Source: Lingula anatina
Taxonomy: Eukaryota > Brachiopoda > Lingulata > Lingulida > Lingulidae
Direction of reading: 5' to 3'
DNA length: 64,000 nt
NCBI RefSeq assembly: GCF_001039355.2
Contig: NW_019775567.1
Span: 1 to 64,000, forward strand
The notes beneath the pieces are model-generated. The model did no database searches and had not been told where the DNA came from. It worked only from the letters and a program-made list of their open reading frames with translations. This document shows positions 1 through 13,767 of the stretch, piece by piece. The number at the start of each line of letters is the position of its first letter. The first letter of the stretch is position 1. The position numbers were made by a program, and so were the translations under genes.

Positions 1-1239
1 TAAGTGTAAAATAATGAATTTTTAATAGTTTTTCACATAATTAACACACCAAATATCATAACATATACTATGTATCTTATACATAACTTCAAACTCTATG
101 GTTTAAATCAAAAGGCCAAAGACCTAATCAGCTTTCCTCTGCTGATCTCGCCAGCAAGTGGTTATGTCCAATTTGTAAAAAAAATTGGGCTGACAAGGAG
201 TGACATGGGCTATTCTATCACCCTCCCTGCTGTTCTAACCCGGCCAACATGGTACTCAACTGGCCTAATCAGTTGCCAGCTCAGTTTTTTTATCACCTCT
301 ACTTTTTATGGGGCTGTTCTACAAAATCTCCACCTCTAATAAAGCACGCTGGAGTCATGTGCATCCTTATGAAAGAGCCTACTGTTTTAGTGACAGGATG
401 AGAAAAATCATTTCCGACATAATGCCGCACAATCTGATTGACTGGTTGGAAAAATGGCCGACCCCTGGGTCGCCACGAAATTGGAGAAAAGTTAATCTGC
501 GTTCAAAATTGTATGGAAGTTAATGTTGTGATTTGAACTTTTCCACGTCTATTATTAAGAAAAGATCATAACATCCTGCCAAATTTTTTCCTTTGGAATG
601 TTAGGTCATCTGATAAAAGTTTATCCATGACATAGGTTTAGAGAATTGTATATCTTTTCTCGGGTTTTATTTTTGAACTGTTTGGCAGACTGTGAAGCCA
701 GAACTCAATGGCTCCGTATTGACCCCTATTAACTCCTGCATAGAGAAGTCCTGGGTGTCAATTTCAATTAACAAAGAGGCAGACAATTCTATTTGTGGTT
801 TCTTAACTGCCAGATTTGGCAACATTGTCACTGAGGTGATAATGTGTAGGAAGTGTTCTACAAAGGGGAAGAATACAGTTGCAAAACACCTGTTCGTTGC
901 CAATGATGGCTAAATAAAAATAGATATTTCTTTCCCAAAAGAAGAGTTGTGGAAAAGATTTTGATAGCTTATCAACCATAAAGTCACATATTGTATAGTG
1001 ATATACGAAGTGAAGCACAAGAAATGTCACCTAATATCTAACCCCTCAGTTCATGAAACCTAGGTCTTTTCTTGTCATTTTTTTCATATCATATAAAAAA
1101 ACCCTCAGCCTAAGAAAGTGGGATTTTCCTTTTCAACCTCTTACTTGGGTTAACTCAAACATCAGACACAATATCTCATCTTCATGGTTTGGGGGAAAAA
1201 ATCAATGAGCGCGACCCCCAATCCTTTACTTTTCCTCAC
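1..1239 (-). other. Intron of the PDZRN-like gene downstream of the acidic-linker exon
   Basis: Begins with the donor GTGAGG at 1239-1234 and runs out of the window to the left. No further PDZ-coding sequence is visible on the minus strand here. It contains one plus-strand exon-like segment (690-913, listed separately); otherwise AT-rich sequence without recognisable features. Confidence 0.75.
690..913 (+). other. Exon-like plus-strand segment, unknown product
   Basis: A strong acceptor-like sequence (T-rich tract ending TTTGGCAG at 689) is followed by 74 open codons ending at TAA (911-913). The peptide begins TVKPELNGSVLTPINSCIEK and includes CRKCSTKGK. There is no known domain and no partner exon on this strand. 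It could be a terminal exon of a nested gene, a transposon-derived fragment, or chance. It lies inside the intron of the opposite-strand PDZRN-like gene. Confidence 0.15.
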
Positions 1240-1378
1240 CTCATATTCTAGTTCGTAACCAGGATCGTCATCGTACTGATCAAAGAAGTCCATGCCATGG
1301 GCCATCTCAATGTCCGTGAGGCCGAGGTCAGCGCTGGGAGAGAAGGCCACTGGCTGGCGGGATGAGGGCTGGTACAAT
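1240..1378 (-). CDS. PDZRN3/PDZRN4-like protein, internal exon (acidic linker before PDZ2)
   Basis: Internal exon of 139 bp on the minus strand, preceded by a pyrimidine-rich acceptor (TTCTATTTCCAG) and followed by the donor GTGAGG. Its first base completes the codon left open by the exon at 13768-14048 (GG plus A gives Gly), so the two join in frame as QRYG then LYQPSSRQPV. It ends in phase 0. It encodes about 46 residues, ending in an acidic stretch with MAHGMDFFDQYDDDPGYELE followed by Tyr-Glu. Vertebrate PDZRN3/4 has a similar acidic, Tyr-containing stretch (EYYDP, then ELEYEEVELY) directly before PDZ2, so the next exon should encode PDZ2 and must lie left of base 1. The identification rests on position, phase and acidic composition rather than a folded domain. 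No PDZ2-like exon was found in bases 1-1239. Confidence 0.86.
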
Positions 1379-1423
1379 CTGGAAATAGAACAAGAAACAA
1401 TTAATTTATTTTATAATTTAATT

Positions 1424-1472
1424 TTTTATTCCCATCATCATTATCATCATCATCATCATCATCTTCTTCTTT
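1424..1472. repeat. ATC-rich trinucleotide microsatellite
   Basis: Repeated CAT/ATC units interrupted by ATT, just upstream (minus-strand sense) of the acceptor of the exon at 1240-1378. Confidence 0.9.
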
Positions 1473-1552
1473 TTATCATTAGGGGTAATAGGACAGATAC
1501 TATGTTACTGTGGATAATATCTATTCACTGTCAGTGTTAGGAGAGCAGACTA

Positions 1553-1571
1553 CCCCCCCCCCCCCCCCCCC
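1553..1571. repeat. Poly-C run, 19 bases
   Basis: Uninterrupted run of cytosines followed by a short CA-rich stretch. Confidence 0.95.
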
Positions 1572-4500
1572 AACACAAGCACACATACACACACACTATT
1601 TCTTCTGCAGTTTTCTCTGACCATTGCTGCCCAATGTGACATTCAGGGTGTTAGAAAACATGAACAAGACCATCTGTTAAGTTTCTTACTTCACTGAGAT
1701 CAGGTTCTGGTTCAGTGTAGACTTTGTGAAAAAACTGCCATGTTTATACCTCTCTGTTGACAAGGGTATTTTGTGGCTTCAAAGACCCAGTAAACTGGCA
1801 CTGGACTTGTATTTAGATGTTACTCCTACTCTTTTCACATTTTTTATTAGTCAGAATGGTCTACTTAACTGAGTGAAAAAATTATTTTTCTCTAAAATCC
1901 TTACCAAGAGCCTTTGCAGTCAAACACAAGACTATCATTGACAAAAATGAGCCCAAATATCTTAAATACATTATAACAGTAACCATGCATAATTATTACT
2001 TGATTTGGCTTGGGCGCTGCTTAGTAGTAATTTCCTGATAGTTTAATCAATACAGTTATGATGACTATGTATTAAGTAATTTCAATCTGTATGCCCCTAT
2101 AATCACAGTAGAAGAAACCTCATTCAATTGCACTTCAGCTAATTTCTCTCCATTTTCCAACCAAATCAATTGATTCCAATTTCTTTTGTTAATTGAATTC
2201 ACTGTTTAATCCAATCAAAGTTAAATGAATTCCTCTTTCCTTACATCCCACCTCTGCTTGCTCTTAACAGTCACCTTTATTATCCATCCCTGGGGCCCTC
2301 ACACTGCACACCTAATGCCCTACATAGGGGATATCCACCACCTCACATCCATCATACAGCAGCCAGGGCCCTAAAATGCCCAGCAGGTGCCCTGTGCTGT
2401 GTATGCTGTGGCTATGAAGACCACCAGTCCAGTCTAGACACTACAGAGGGGTCTGCAGGCAGAGATCAAAGGGGCGGCCCTCCTGGTCCTCTAATACCTT
2501 AATGACCACTCCATGATTGCAGCCATTAACTTTCTATAAGATACAGAGTGGGCTCATTTCTTGTAAAATTATATAGGGGATTTGAAAATATAAAAGCTTA
2601 ATGGATGCACACATAAGGAAGAAGTACAGTTAACTGTTTTGGAGTGGGCTTGGTATTAAAGAACAGAGGTTTCTGCTTGTCTGATTGATCTAATTCATGG
2701 TCAGATGCATTATCACCCCTTCACAGTCAATGTCACACTAAAGCAGGTGTCTGGTCCGAAACCACTGAAAATATGGTGGTCCCTCCATGATTCATAATCT
2801 GTGGCTATTTTATAGGTGGGTGGCTTTTCTAAATGTCCATCAGCATTGTCCATCCTGCGGTCACCTGATTCGACCATACCTGGGCAGTTACATCTTATTT
2901 GTACAACTGTTTATCTCCCCTCATGACCACATATGTGTCACAGTGTTTTCAAGTGGGGTTGGCGAGGGCATGTGAAGTCGGCTTCAAAGGGCTTTACCTT
3001 GATTATTGCCATTAATCCTCTTACACAATAATTGAAATTGCGATGGTTATTGTTAAAATTCCTTTGAAGTTACCAGTTAATGTGGATTTTAGAGTACACC
3101 TCGATATAAATACAACACACACATATTTGATATATAGGTCTGGGTGTTGGATTTGTTGTTAAAACAATATATCTCAAAAGTTTTTTGATGTGGGTATGTA
3201 ATTACCTTGTAACTCACAAAAACCAGCATTAAAGAGAATAAATCCTCCCCTGTGACTGCCAACAAGTGGCTGCCCTATTGTTTTATTTTGGTGATAAATT
3301 ATAGAAACCTTTGTTTTTTATTGGGGTGTTGACCTTATAATGTAGTGGCTTGCCAAATAAAACATTAAAATTAGTGGTAATGACCACAAATTGCTTTCCC
3401 TCTCAAAGCCTGGCCAAGGAATGACCTGTTGGTTTTTTCGCTAAAGTAAAAACAACCCAAGGGAACGCTGAAAGAGCTCCTGAAACACTGCGCAAATGAA
3501 ATCTGTAAATTAGCTTTGTTGGCTGCTAATAGCTCTCCTTATTAAATCTGGATATTGTGACAACTTAAACTTTATTTCCACGAAATAACATCCTCAGAGG
3601 AAAGGAAGGCAGCTCTTGCCAAAATGTACAATAATGAAATAAAGAAATGAAGTCTTGCTGATTGCTTATTATCCTTCTATCTACGGAATGGATCGAGGAC
3701 CAAGAAACACTGAGAAAGACAAGAAAATTAGCATGGTTTTGTAGCAATCAAGTTTCTTCTAGAGGTACGACCCAGTCATGACCTGCATTGTATTGCAATA
3801 TACAAACATTTTGACCCACACACCATTTCCGTGAATAAATAGCTGCAAGTTTTGAAAAGATTCCCTTGCAAAAAATACACAAAGAATTTGTAGAATAAGC
3901 TTCATTGTCTACAATTTCTGAATTCTTCTTAATGGGTACTTCCTTAAACATCTTAAACTTTTATGAAAAAGAAAATAGCCTTTAAGATATGAGGATTCCT
4001 GTAAATTCCTAAAAAATTAAGCAAAACCAGAGACAAAATCCCATTACAGTATGGAAACACAATCAGTCTTCTTTGAACACAATCAGGCTATATATGGTGT
4101 TGAAGTTAACTGATAGTACTACGTTTCATTTTTCAGATTCAAAATCATGGGGGGGGGGGATGTGACACAAAAATACTTTTAAAAACATGGGTTACTGGTA
4201 TAAAATAATTAGACTTGTGATATGATCATGTCACCCAAGCATACATCCAAACAAGTATGTAAGAAGTAGAACAAGAATCGTATAGTAGGGGGAAACATTC
4301 TCCTGATACAGATGCGACCATGTGTGTCAGAAATGTGGCACCAACTTCAGCATGTACATATGTCAACTGTGTGTGTCTACACCACACAAGACAAGCCTCA
4401 TCATTATCTGACAATACAGGACAAGCCTAATCATCATCTGACTGCGCACACAGACACGCTAATGTCTTCTACAAGAGACTAATGACAAAGGCACAAGGCC

Positions 4501-5464
4501 ATGACAAGATTTTATTACATCACAGAAGCCTCTCTGGCCAAGCTTCACAGGGCAGAGATGACCATCATTTCAACTTCTCATGCAAGGTGTCGTCTGCAGA
4601 ACAATGTACATCAGGGTTTACATGTTTCCAGTGGTTCTGATATTGGACAAGATGTTGAGAAAAAATACCTCTAATTTTTTTCCATATTTTTATAATAACT
4701 GATATTCTCCCTAATATCATGTAATTAATAATATGCATGCTAATTTATCTATGACAAACTCTCATCTACAATATCATCTAAGTGCAAAAAATGTTAAGAG
4801 TTGAATTTCAAATAAACTCTCATCATTTCCATCTCGTCCCTAAGTATAGACAGCCTGATCACTTCAGCAGGCCAAGTACTTAGTAGTTTATTGCCTGCTA
4901 ATATGTCTGCAGTTCAACCCCTCAGTGAAGAGGACTTGACTGGGCAACAATAAAAATTTATGGTGTCTAGGAATGTTCAGGAAAGTTATGAGCAGTTAAA
5001 GCTTAGGTACTGAAAACAGTCCCAGATTCTATATAAACCCTTTTATAAGCTTCCCCCCTCCCCCCCACACACATATCCTGCATCCCCCATCCCCAATGTC
5101 CACTCTACCCCAGTCTCTGCTAATAGCCAGGTTCCTGTTCCACAAACTTCCTTCAAACCCCCTGATTCCCATATGTCAAAGTACCCCTAAGTGACGCTAA
5201 TATGTCCTAATACACCCCTGGAGATGCTGAGAGGGCCTCCAGGGTCCTCTTTACTCAGGTAGAGCAGGTATTATTTTACATAACTGGAGACACAGATACT
5301 AGGGACGAGCTTCAAAGGAGGAACTGGACCAGGTAATTATAATTAAGGATGTAAAGGTATAAGACCTACATGGATGGGGTGGGCCTGTGGTTTGGTTGGG
5401 CAGAGATATGATCTTCAACACGGTGGAAAGCTACTGACTGAAATTTTTTTAATCTTTCTCCAAA

Positions 5465-5485
5465 CCCCCCCCCCCCCCCCCCCCC
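5465..5485. repeat. Poly-C run, 21 bases
   Basis: Uninterrupted cytosines in an otherwise AT-rich intron. Confidence 0.95.
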
Positions 5486-7704
5486 ACCAAGTATGGAACT
5501 TTTGTAAACTTTAAACTTGATTGAAAGTTGGGATATATTATATCCTTGTGAGGTTCTACAGTTAAAGAAAGCATTAAGATCTCCTACTTAATTTATGCTT
5601 TTTTTCCCTAATTTTTGTTTCCTGAACAGAGTACATACAAATGTCCTCATCAGAAAATCACATAAAAGTATTATACAGATATACAAAGAAACAGCAACAT
5701 GGCTAGCTTGCTGTACTCTATCACCTTAAGCACTTGCCAGGGGCTACAAATCCAGCACCATAATATCAACAAATCAGAAAGAAATTTGACCAAACAATTT
5801 TGAATTATTCACTGAGGACAAACGTGCCTCCTGACCAGACTCGGACCAAACAAGTGGACAACAAACAGTGCTAGGATTTGCTTTGTTCCTCAGCCACAAA
5901 ATCCAATTTCTCATTTGCACAGGTAAAAGGTTCCGTCGTCGTGTAATTTCCACAGTTATCAACAGGTTGTTGTTGTTATGATTCTGATATCAAAGGCCGA
6001 TTCCATGTGATTTTTGTTTGTTTAATTACAAAGTAAATTGCTACCTATCTACTAGAGTTACTTTGATGTTTGCCTATGTTGACCTTAGAAGTGGAGCGGT
6101 ACCTATTCTATTGTATTGCTAAGGTATTATCCTCTCCCGGTTGTTCACTTAAATTGTTGTGAACTCAAGCGTAGCAAAAAGCACTGAAATGAAACGGGTG
6201 TTCTAAGGTGAGACGGTGCTTTGAAAATCATGAAGAAAGAAAAGTTGTAATAAGATCGCATTTCTTTCCTTACTCACTTTCTCTTTTTCTTGACTTCGAA
6301 ATGCCCCTATCATGTCCTGAAGAACACTGAGGCTACATGGCATTTGCCCTGGTTATGACTTCAGAATCAATCGAGTAAGTCAAATAGAGCTGTAAGTAAT
6401 CTTCACCTCAGTGTGAAAAATGTTTTTATGACTTTTCAATTGATAACGATAAGGGCAGTAAAGACAAGAATAATCTTAACCTTAAAGTGCAAATAGCTAC
6501 AAAACACTGCACAGCCCTCTCTTATAAAACCCTGACCCCTCCAAAAACATCAAATCAATACTTTTCATGTCAGTTTCTCATAAAAACCGTTATCTTACTT
6601 CGTCTCCAGACAGGTTAATATCATACCTGTGGATATGTCTCTCTTGGTGGACTTTTAATTACAAGGCAACCAAGATGTAATTATCTATTAATCCTTACAT
6701 CAAAGAGCACAGATTATCAATCAGATTGTCTAGGCATGTCCAGATATGTGAACTGACCATGGCAATGACCCTTTGGACACAACATCAAACTTAACTGATG
6801 CTACAAAAAAACCTCTTCACGGACTGAAGATAAATTTTGGCTTACTTCAGTGGTTGAATTTTATTTGTAAAATAGCAATTTAATTTGAATGCAGTTGGAT
6901 GTAAAGACAAAACACAAGGAATAAAGCTGCATTTCCCCTGCTTCCTTTACGTTTTTAAATTTCACTGAAATTTTCACCCCCTTGCTCTCTAGTGCCTGAA
7001 GGCAACCTCTGTCATCATCAGCACAGGGAACTTCTCTATTCTTTTCATGCATGTGTGCAACTATTATTTCTGGCTTCAGCATAGAATTAAGTCCTTCCTC
7101 TTTGTTACCATTCTAGTTAAAGGCAAATTATTATATACCCGGATCCCATTCATTATGTCATTGAAGTACAGCACAACATGGGGAATATCTGGGCTAGTGT
7201 CTTATGGAAACTGGAAGGGCGGAAAACACTGAGAAAATAGAAGATTACAAAGCGGGGCACGGTTGTGTAATGATGATTGCCAGGTTTTTGGTAAAACAAA
7301 CATCAATTACTCACTCTAAAGGAAGCTATTTGCTAAGAAAATTACAGGGTGGGATGCTTAAATGGTTAACAGTCCTAGGGCCATGGATAGACAAAGATGT
7401 CACCAGCGGGGGGCGTGGAGGGAGGTTTTTTGGCTAGGTGATGTGGTCATCCTTATCTGCAATCACACGTGGGAAAGTGCAGTTGAAATGCTTTGATGAA
7501 ATAAAGAGATAAAATCTGATCTTCCCCTCCCAGTGTTCAAACTGGAGAGATGTGTTGACAATGTTGCAGGCTTCCCTCTGTGTTGAGAGATACCATGGGA
7601 TAGTGTGTACTGTTATCTGGACGCCCTGCCATGTGTGCTCTACTAATTGAAACAGCATTGTTTTAAGGGTTAATGGGTCTGTTTTGATAATTCTTTTTTC
7701 TTTT

Positions 7705-7836
7705 CCTCTCTCTCTCTCTCTTTCCTGCTCTCCCTCCTCTCTCTCTCCCTCCCTCCCTCTCTCTCTCTCTTTCCTGCTCTCCCTCCTCTTCCTCTCTCAT
7801 TCTCTCTCTCTCTCTCATTCTCTCTCTCTCTCTCTC
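7705..7836. repeat. CT-rich microsatellite block
   Basis: About 130 bases of nearly pure pyrimidine (CT repeats with TTCCTGCTCTCCCTCC interruptions), followed at 7853-8000 by a purine-rich GA/GGA block. Confidence 0.92.
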
Positions 7837-9582
7837 CTCATACACCTGGGTAAGAAGTAGGAGGATAGTACAGGAAGAATAAAATTAGGTGGCATGAGCA
7901 AAAATGAGGAGGTAACAGAAAAGAAGAACAGGAAGAGAGGTATAGGAAGAGGAGGGGGTGAGATAGAGAGAGAGAAGGGGAGGAAGAGACAGAGAGAGGA
8001 TATTAACCACCTGTGTCTATTTGATGCCTCTGGCAGAAGACATTGGTCACATAAGTAGCATAGATGTGGTGTTTTACAATAACATTAAAAAACCACTTCA
8101 TCCTTCCACCAACCTAGACCTACTCTACATAATCAACACCCTAAAAGAGAGACAATTAACAGAAAGGGTAGCAATAATATCCACTTCAAAATGATATATC
8201 AATATCTCAAGGCTTCAACATACTCTTGAGTCCACAGATGCCTTTGTCTATAGCATTCAGCTTTCTTTGAAAACAAAACCCTCTCATTTTTTCTACAATT
8301 TTTACAGGGGCACTGTGTTCTACAGAGTTTGTTTTAACACAGATTCCTCACATAACCATCATATATCATGCATGTTAGTGGCCTAATGATGTAGACAATG
8401 CCCCCTCCAGTGGATATTGGAACAGTAAAAAGGCAGGTGTACAGGAACTGGCAGTCAAGACCATCTCTCTTCTTTCTAGGATATCACTTTATTTCTCCAG
8501 TCATCATAGTGAGAAGTCTTCTTCAAAAACATGGGGAGTCCACAGGCTTAGCTGACTTGGCCTTCTGTTTTAGCTCCCCAGCAACAGTATATTGCCTTAT
8601 ATAACATTTTCTTGATATTTTTCTCCAATTTTATATACAATTTTTCATCACTTTTACCATTCAAATTTTCTTCCAACAAAATTTACATCAGCCAGTAGTT
8701 AAAGTTTTAAGTTTATCTAAAAGGTCATGACTCTTTCCTATGTAATCTGACCAAAACATATGCCTTTCTTCTCATCACTGTTGGCTTATTTTCATACCTA
8801 TTGTAATGTCCAATGTTTAGATTTGTACCTAAACTTTAAATACAGCATGTTGCTTGTTCAGTGAAGGTTTCTATCACCTAAAATAACCTTCAAGTCTTTA
8901 AATGACAGTCTGGCTGTTATTTTGATATCTAGGGCTCTATTTCATACCTCACATACTGCTTAGAAAATGCATAATTTTACGGCCAACAATAACATGAACA
9001 TGTATGTGCTGCCGTGAGGCAATTGACAGGACATGGTGGAATTCATATCCTTAGTTATTAACAAAATAACAGGCTTCTTTTGTTCAAAAGCTGTGTAATA
9101 ACATTTCACATAGATCAAGTATCAATTTCATGATTCCAAATCACAGTTTTAACTTTGGGACTTGGTCAAGTAATACACTTGAGTAGTTGTTTTATTGTAA
9201 CTATGGCGATAAAGTAGACAACAAAATGGACTCGATGTTTGTGCTACATGCAGAAAACAGACAAAAAGTTGTTTGGTTTATCCAAATGGTATTTACTTTC
9301 ACACCAGTGACAAAAACACCTGTTTCAAGTGACCTGCCCTTATTTCAAAGTACCAGTGAAGAAATGATCAAATTGTGTACATTCTTTGAAAAATGCTTTA
9401 TAATCTCAGTGAAATTTTATACTTTCAATTCAGTGTGGTTTTAGAGGTTAAGTTTGTTTTGCGGTCACTCTCTCCATGTCCCATCTGTTCAATTTTATCA
9501 GGTGAATTTTGGAACACAGAGGGTGCTTTACTTTGATAAAGGCCATTAAAACACAATACAATCCTTAAGACCTCTTCAACAC

Positions 9583-9805
9583 AGCCTTATGGGGGAAATT
9601 CCTCAACAATCCAAAAGAATCATCCCTTACAATCTAAATCACCCGACATATGGGACATTTTGACGCAGGACATAGAAATTCATTAAGTGACAAAAGGAGC
9701 CTTATCATGTCTGTAAAACTACATAAACAGGTCAATTCTTCAGCAATCCACAAGAATCACATGTATTATACTTCTAATGAACTAACATATGGCCATTTTT
9801 CAAGA
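9583..9805. repeat. Diverged tandem duplication
   Basis: A unit starting with AAATTCCTCAACAATCC near 9595 and containing AAGAATCA and GACATATGGGACATTTT recurs near 9731 as CAATTCTTCAGCAATCC with AAGAATCA and AACATATGGCCATTTTT. Spacing is about 136 bases, with substitutions throughout. Origin unknown; the copies look old. Confidence 0.55.
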
Positions 9806-11389
9806 ACACAGGGATATTCAGAGAGCTACAAGAGTGCCCCCTTGAAGTACATGAAGAGGCCTAAGTATGGTAAACAAAGAATCAAAGACATAAGACCCCC
9901 TTTGAATACACCTCGGTTTGGTAAAATTTTCAGTCAGGGGAATTAGGTGAGAGAACCCATCTCAACAAGGTAGCTGAAGTACCCATGAAGAGGGGGAAAC
10001 CCTGTAAATAAAGACAACAAGGCCATATGGCACTGGCAAATAACAACAATCAGGTGAATGGAGGCACTTGTGACACTGAAGTCCCGAAGATCTTTATTTC
10101 TGGCAAATTTTTCTTGCTGATGTCACATCAATATCAGCCAAATACAACATCAGAACATAACCTAGGATAATTAATGGGGAAAAACAAGAAACTTTCTTCC
10201 AATTCATTAGGTCAAATTAATCAACTTAGTTATTCATGATCACTTTCAGCTCTGATCGTCTGCTCAGCCTAACCCTGCCCCCTGGTGGTATGTTATAATT
10301 CCGCCACTCGCAGTGGCATATGGAGGTGTCAACACTTCACAATCATATCCTGTATCAGAGTTATTGATAGCCCAATGATATCCCAATTAATTAGCAGCAT
10401 TAACATCCACCAATACATGACAGACCTCCCCTGCCAGGCAGAGAGGCTAGTTAAGGCCAAAACCATCACATATGGGCAATACCCCCACTACAGGCCAGAC
10501 ACCTGAAGTGGCTTTATTAACAGAACCAGGTAGCTCCCCACCAGGAAAGAAGGCCAGTTATAAGGGATAGCTGTACCTTAATGTTACTTATTGATACCAC
10601 TAGAAATTATCTTTATTGCCATCTTCAGCCCCCTGCTGCGATAAGTCGAAATAATCATGACAAGACCATATGGGCGATGTCAACTTTTTTAGCATTAGGG
10701 TTAAGAACATTATTATGATTTTTCATCACCTTTCAACTCCCCACCCTGAATGATGGCTATTTATCCTGGTAATTAAGAAGCCAAAATATGCATCAAAATA
10801 TCAAACCTGACAGCAGAAACATTGCCAAAAGATCCACTATGACTTTAATTTCATACTAAGAATCAACAAGAAGTAAAATTGAGCAGAATTATGTAATTAT
10901 ATTGGATAAGTGCCAGGCATTTGGTAAGAGGTTGTGTTTGTATCCTAAAACTGGCCCCTACATTACCCCAGATACCTCAATCTACATTTATAAAAGATCA
11001 CCAGGGTTAAGTTAAATGAAGTGACAAAAAAAGGCATCAGTGGTATGCCAGGATAACAAGTAACGCTGTTTGTGACTCGATGTATCGAAGTGTTAAGGGG
11101 ATTTGGGCATCTGGGCACACGTGGGCCGTAATGGAGGGCAGGGCATCAGTTCGGATGCAATGAAGCTGCTAACCAAATCATCCCACCTCGGTGAAATGTC
11201 ACAGCTTTTATAACCCATTGAACACGAGACGAGTCAAAAAGTATTTGTACTGGGCGCAAAATGTTGACAGCTTCTATTTAATGTGCATATTGTCCTGTCG
11301 TGAATGGCTGTTGATCTAGATGGCCCGAAGAAAGCATTGAGACCTGCAGGATCATGACAAATATAATACGAGGAGACAATCAGGATCAT

Positions 11390-11572
11390 TGACTACCATA
11401 CAAAGATAACTTCATGCACCTGCCAAGCAGTAAACAACTCGGGAAGTATCAATGCCGGTATAATGTTAGAAGAAAACAAGAAAACAAGGATCATTCACTG
11501 CTGAACAAGAGCACCAGCTCCAGAGGCAGGCAACTCCATGCACCTGTGAAGTGGTAAACATCTAAGGCAACT
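11390..11572. repeat. Diverged direct repeat pair
   Basis: AGGATCATTGAC followed by CATGCACCTGCCAAGCAGTA (from about 11392) is matched by AGGATCATTCAC followed by CATGCACCTGTGAAGTGGTA (from about 11487). The second copy is longer by insertions. Confidence 0.5.
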
Positions 11573-13767
11573 TCCGAGGGTTGACACCATTGTCCTCATG
11601 CTTATTTAACAAATGGACAATACCACCTGTTTGTGTGTCTTGGCCGAATATCACCAATCCTGATAAGATCATTCCTTCGAAAATAACTCCTTGCCCAAGG
11701 CCATGGGGATATTGTCATAAAACGCTAGACGTAATAGCCTGGAGATCTGTCAAAAGAATCATGGCTGGTTTTGTTATGGGTTGAATTCTTTCTCTGAGTA
11801 ACAGGTGTTTTCTAAGTCCCCAAAACGTAAAATACTTGTTTACCGTCAACTTCAGTCACGGCTGTCATTGATTGGTCACAATGATGCAAACGAAAACAAC
11901 AACACTGCCAATAATGGTATGTGTTTAACAACCAAACAATCCAACAATTCCCCTTCCTTGGGTTCAGAGCGTAGGTTGGCCCTCTCATAACATATGCCTT
12001 ATCAACCCCATCAACACAAAACTGTCCTCAAAATACAGATCATATTTATTTTTCTTGGACCTTTTTCTCCATTTATCCCCGGTTGCCTAACAAAACTTAT
12101 GAACGAAGCAACTCCGAAAATAGAGATGGTGGAACCCCCAAAGAAAACAATACAGTACCCGGTTTTCCGATTCTCCAAAACCTGCCAACTGGAACATTGG
12201 GGTCACTCACCTGCTAAATGGCCTAAAAGATGAAAATGAGCCGATCTTTTGTTTTAAGAGCCCCGAATTAAGCTTGTTTATGTACATTGTAACTAACTTG
12301 TATACAAAAGGTGTTACCCTTGATTTTGGAAATTGGTGATTCAATCCTGGCCGTTTGGTCTTCATTTTGATCAACTCTGGACTTATTTTAGGTTACTCAG
12401 TCATCCAGGAAGAAAGCGTTCAAGTTCTGATGATGTTCAGGTGAAGATGAAAATCAAATTTTATCACTGTGAATCCCCACCCTATGTGTCATCAATGAAA
12501 AGAACTGTTTCTGTTTTCTCACACTCCGTAACTCGGCCTCTAGGTATAGAAGGTAATTGGGAGCAGAAGCAGACGTCATCGTCTTGTCCAATATTTGGTG
12601 ATTTATTTATTTATTTACACCCTTCCTGCACTGGAAGATGAGTTCTGTGCATTATCTTTTCTCTGATTTCATTCCCAGTATTGTCATACAAAATAGATTT
12701 TTTTCTTTGATTTCTACCCATCTCATGAACTTTTTCCCCTATAGTGTAACTCTTCCATATCAATGTCTTCACCTTCTTTCCATTTGTGCCAAGATTAGTT
12801 CTAAAATACCCTGAGTAAAACTGTTCCAAATCTCTGGGTTTAATCCTTAAATGTCACACACTTCACCTAGACAGTCTCTGCGAGGCGAATTACAGCACTC
12901 TCTCAGGACGTAATTAACTTCATAAATTTAAGTGTTGCTGTAACCTGAAGTCAAAGAGTCTGGAGCAGTCGTGAAAAATATTCCTGAGGTATGACATCAT
13001 CCTCAATCAGGGCACCTGTATTAATTTATGGAATCTTAATGTTCATGTCATACGTCTCATTACTGGGCCAAGTAAAGTTAATTAATATGCGGAGGAATGG
13101 GGCTGGTTGGATAGGAAGAAAACTACTGGGCCTAGTAGCCCACTTGGAACCATGTGAAAAGACTGTGTGTGGATCAGTGTGGAAAACTTTGAACCACACA
13201 GTACAATGTAGAGACCTCTCATCCATTTGACACAGTGTGGAAAACATCCAAACACCAGAGAACTTTCCCATGAGATAGAGTCCCCTTGCAGCTGAACACT
13301 TACTAGGACTGTTACACTTATGCCATGAAAATACAACAAAGCTATCTTATCCACCATCTCATCGTATCGTTTTCAAAAACACCATTATTTAACCTGAATA
13401 GATGTTGTTATTTGTAGATTACCTGACCCCGTTTTCTTTCATCTATGTACATTTCATTTTGTATATTTCAAATTAATGGGGACAAAACAAAAAACCACCC
13501 TCTGGCTTACGTCTGTAGTTTGACAAAAAAGTAGTACGCCCAATACTTAAGCAATGATATTTTATAAATTGGGACCATTATAATAACATTATGTTTGCTG
13601 TTGCTCTGTTGATAAGTGGTTGGGAACTGTCTTAATGGGTTATCTTTCATACTTGCTCAAGTTTAGGCACCTGCTCCCCTCCTGCTTTGATATTTCATAA
13701 ACAGAGAATTTAATACCACAGTTATTTTCTTATAGCATTTTTTGGTCAGAATACAAGTCTTACTCAC

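Larger units (their letters stand above)
1379..13767 (-). other. 12.4-kb intron between the two PDZRN-like exons
   Basis: Bounded by the donor GTGAGTA at 13767 and the acceptor TTTCCAG ending at 1379 on the minus strand; phase 2 continuity shows that no intervening exon is required. It holds an ATC-rich tract (1424-1472), poly-C runs (1553-1571, 5465-5485), a pyrimidine tract facing a purine tract (7705-8000) and diverged tandem duplications near 9590-9800 and 11390-11570. Bases 2990-3560 and 10200-10700 look like non-coding sequence under constraint (balanced composition, short CAATTA/ATTAAT motifs), but without alignment this is only an impression. No gene seen inside. Confidence 0.8.
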
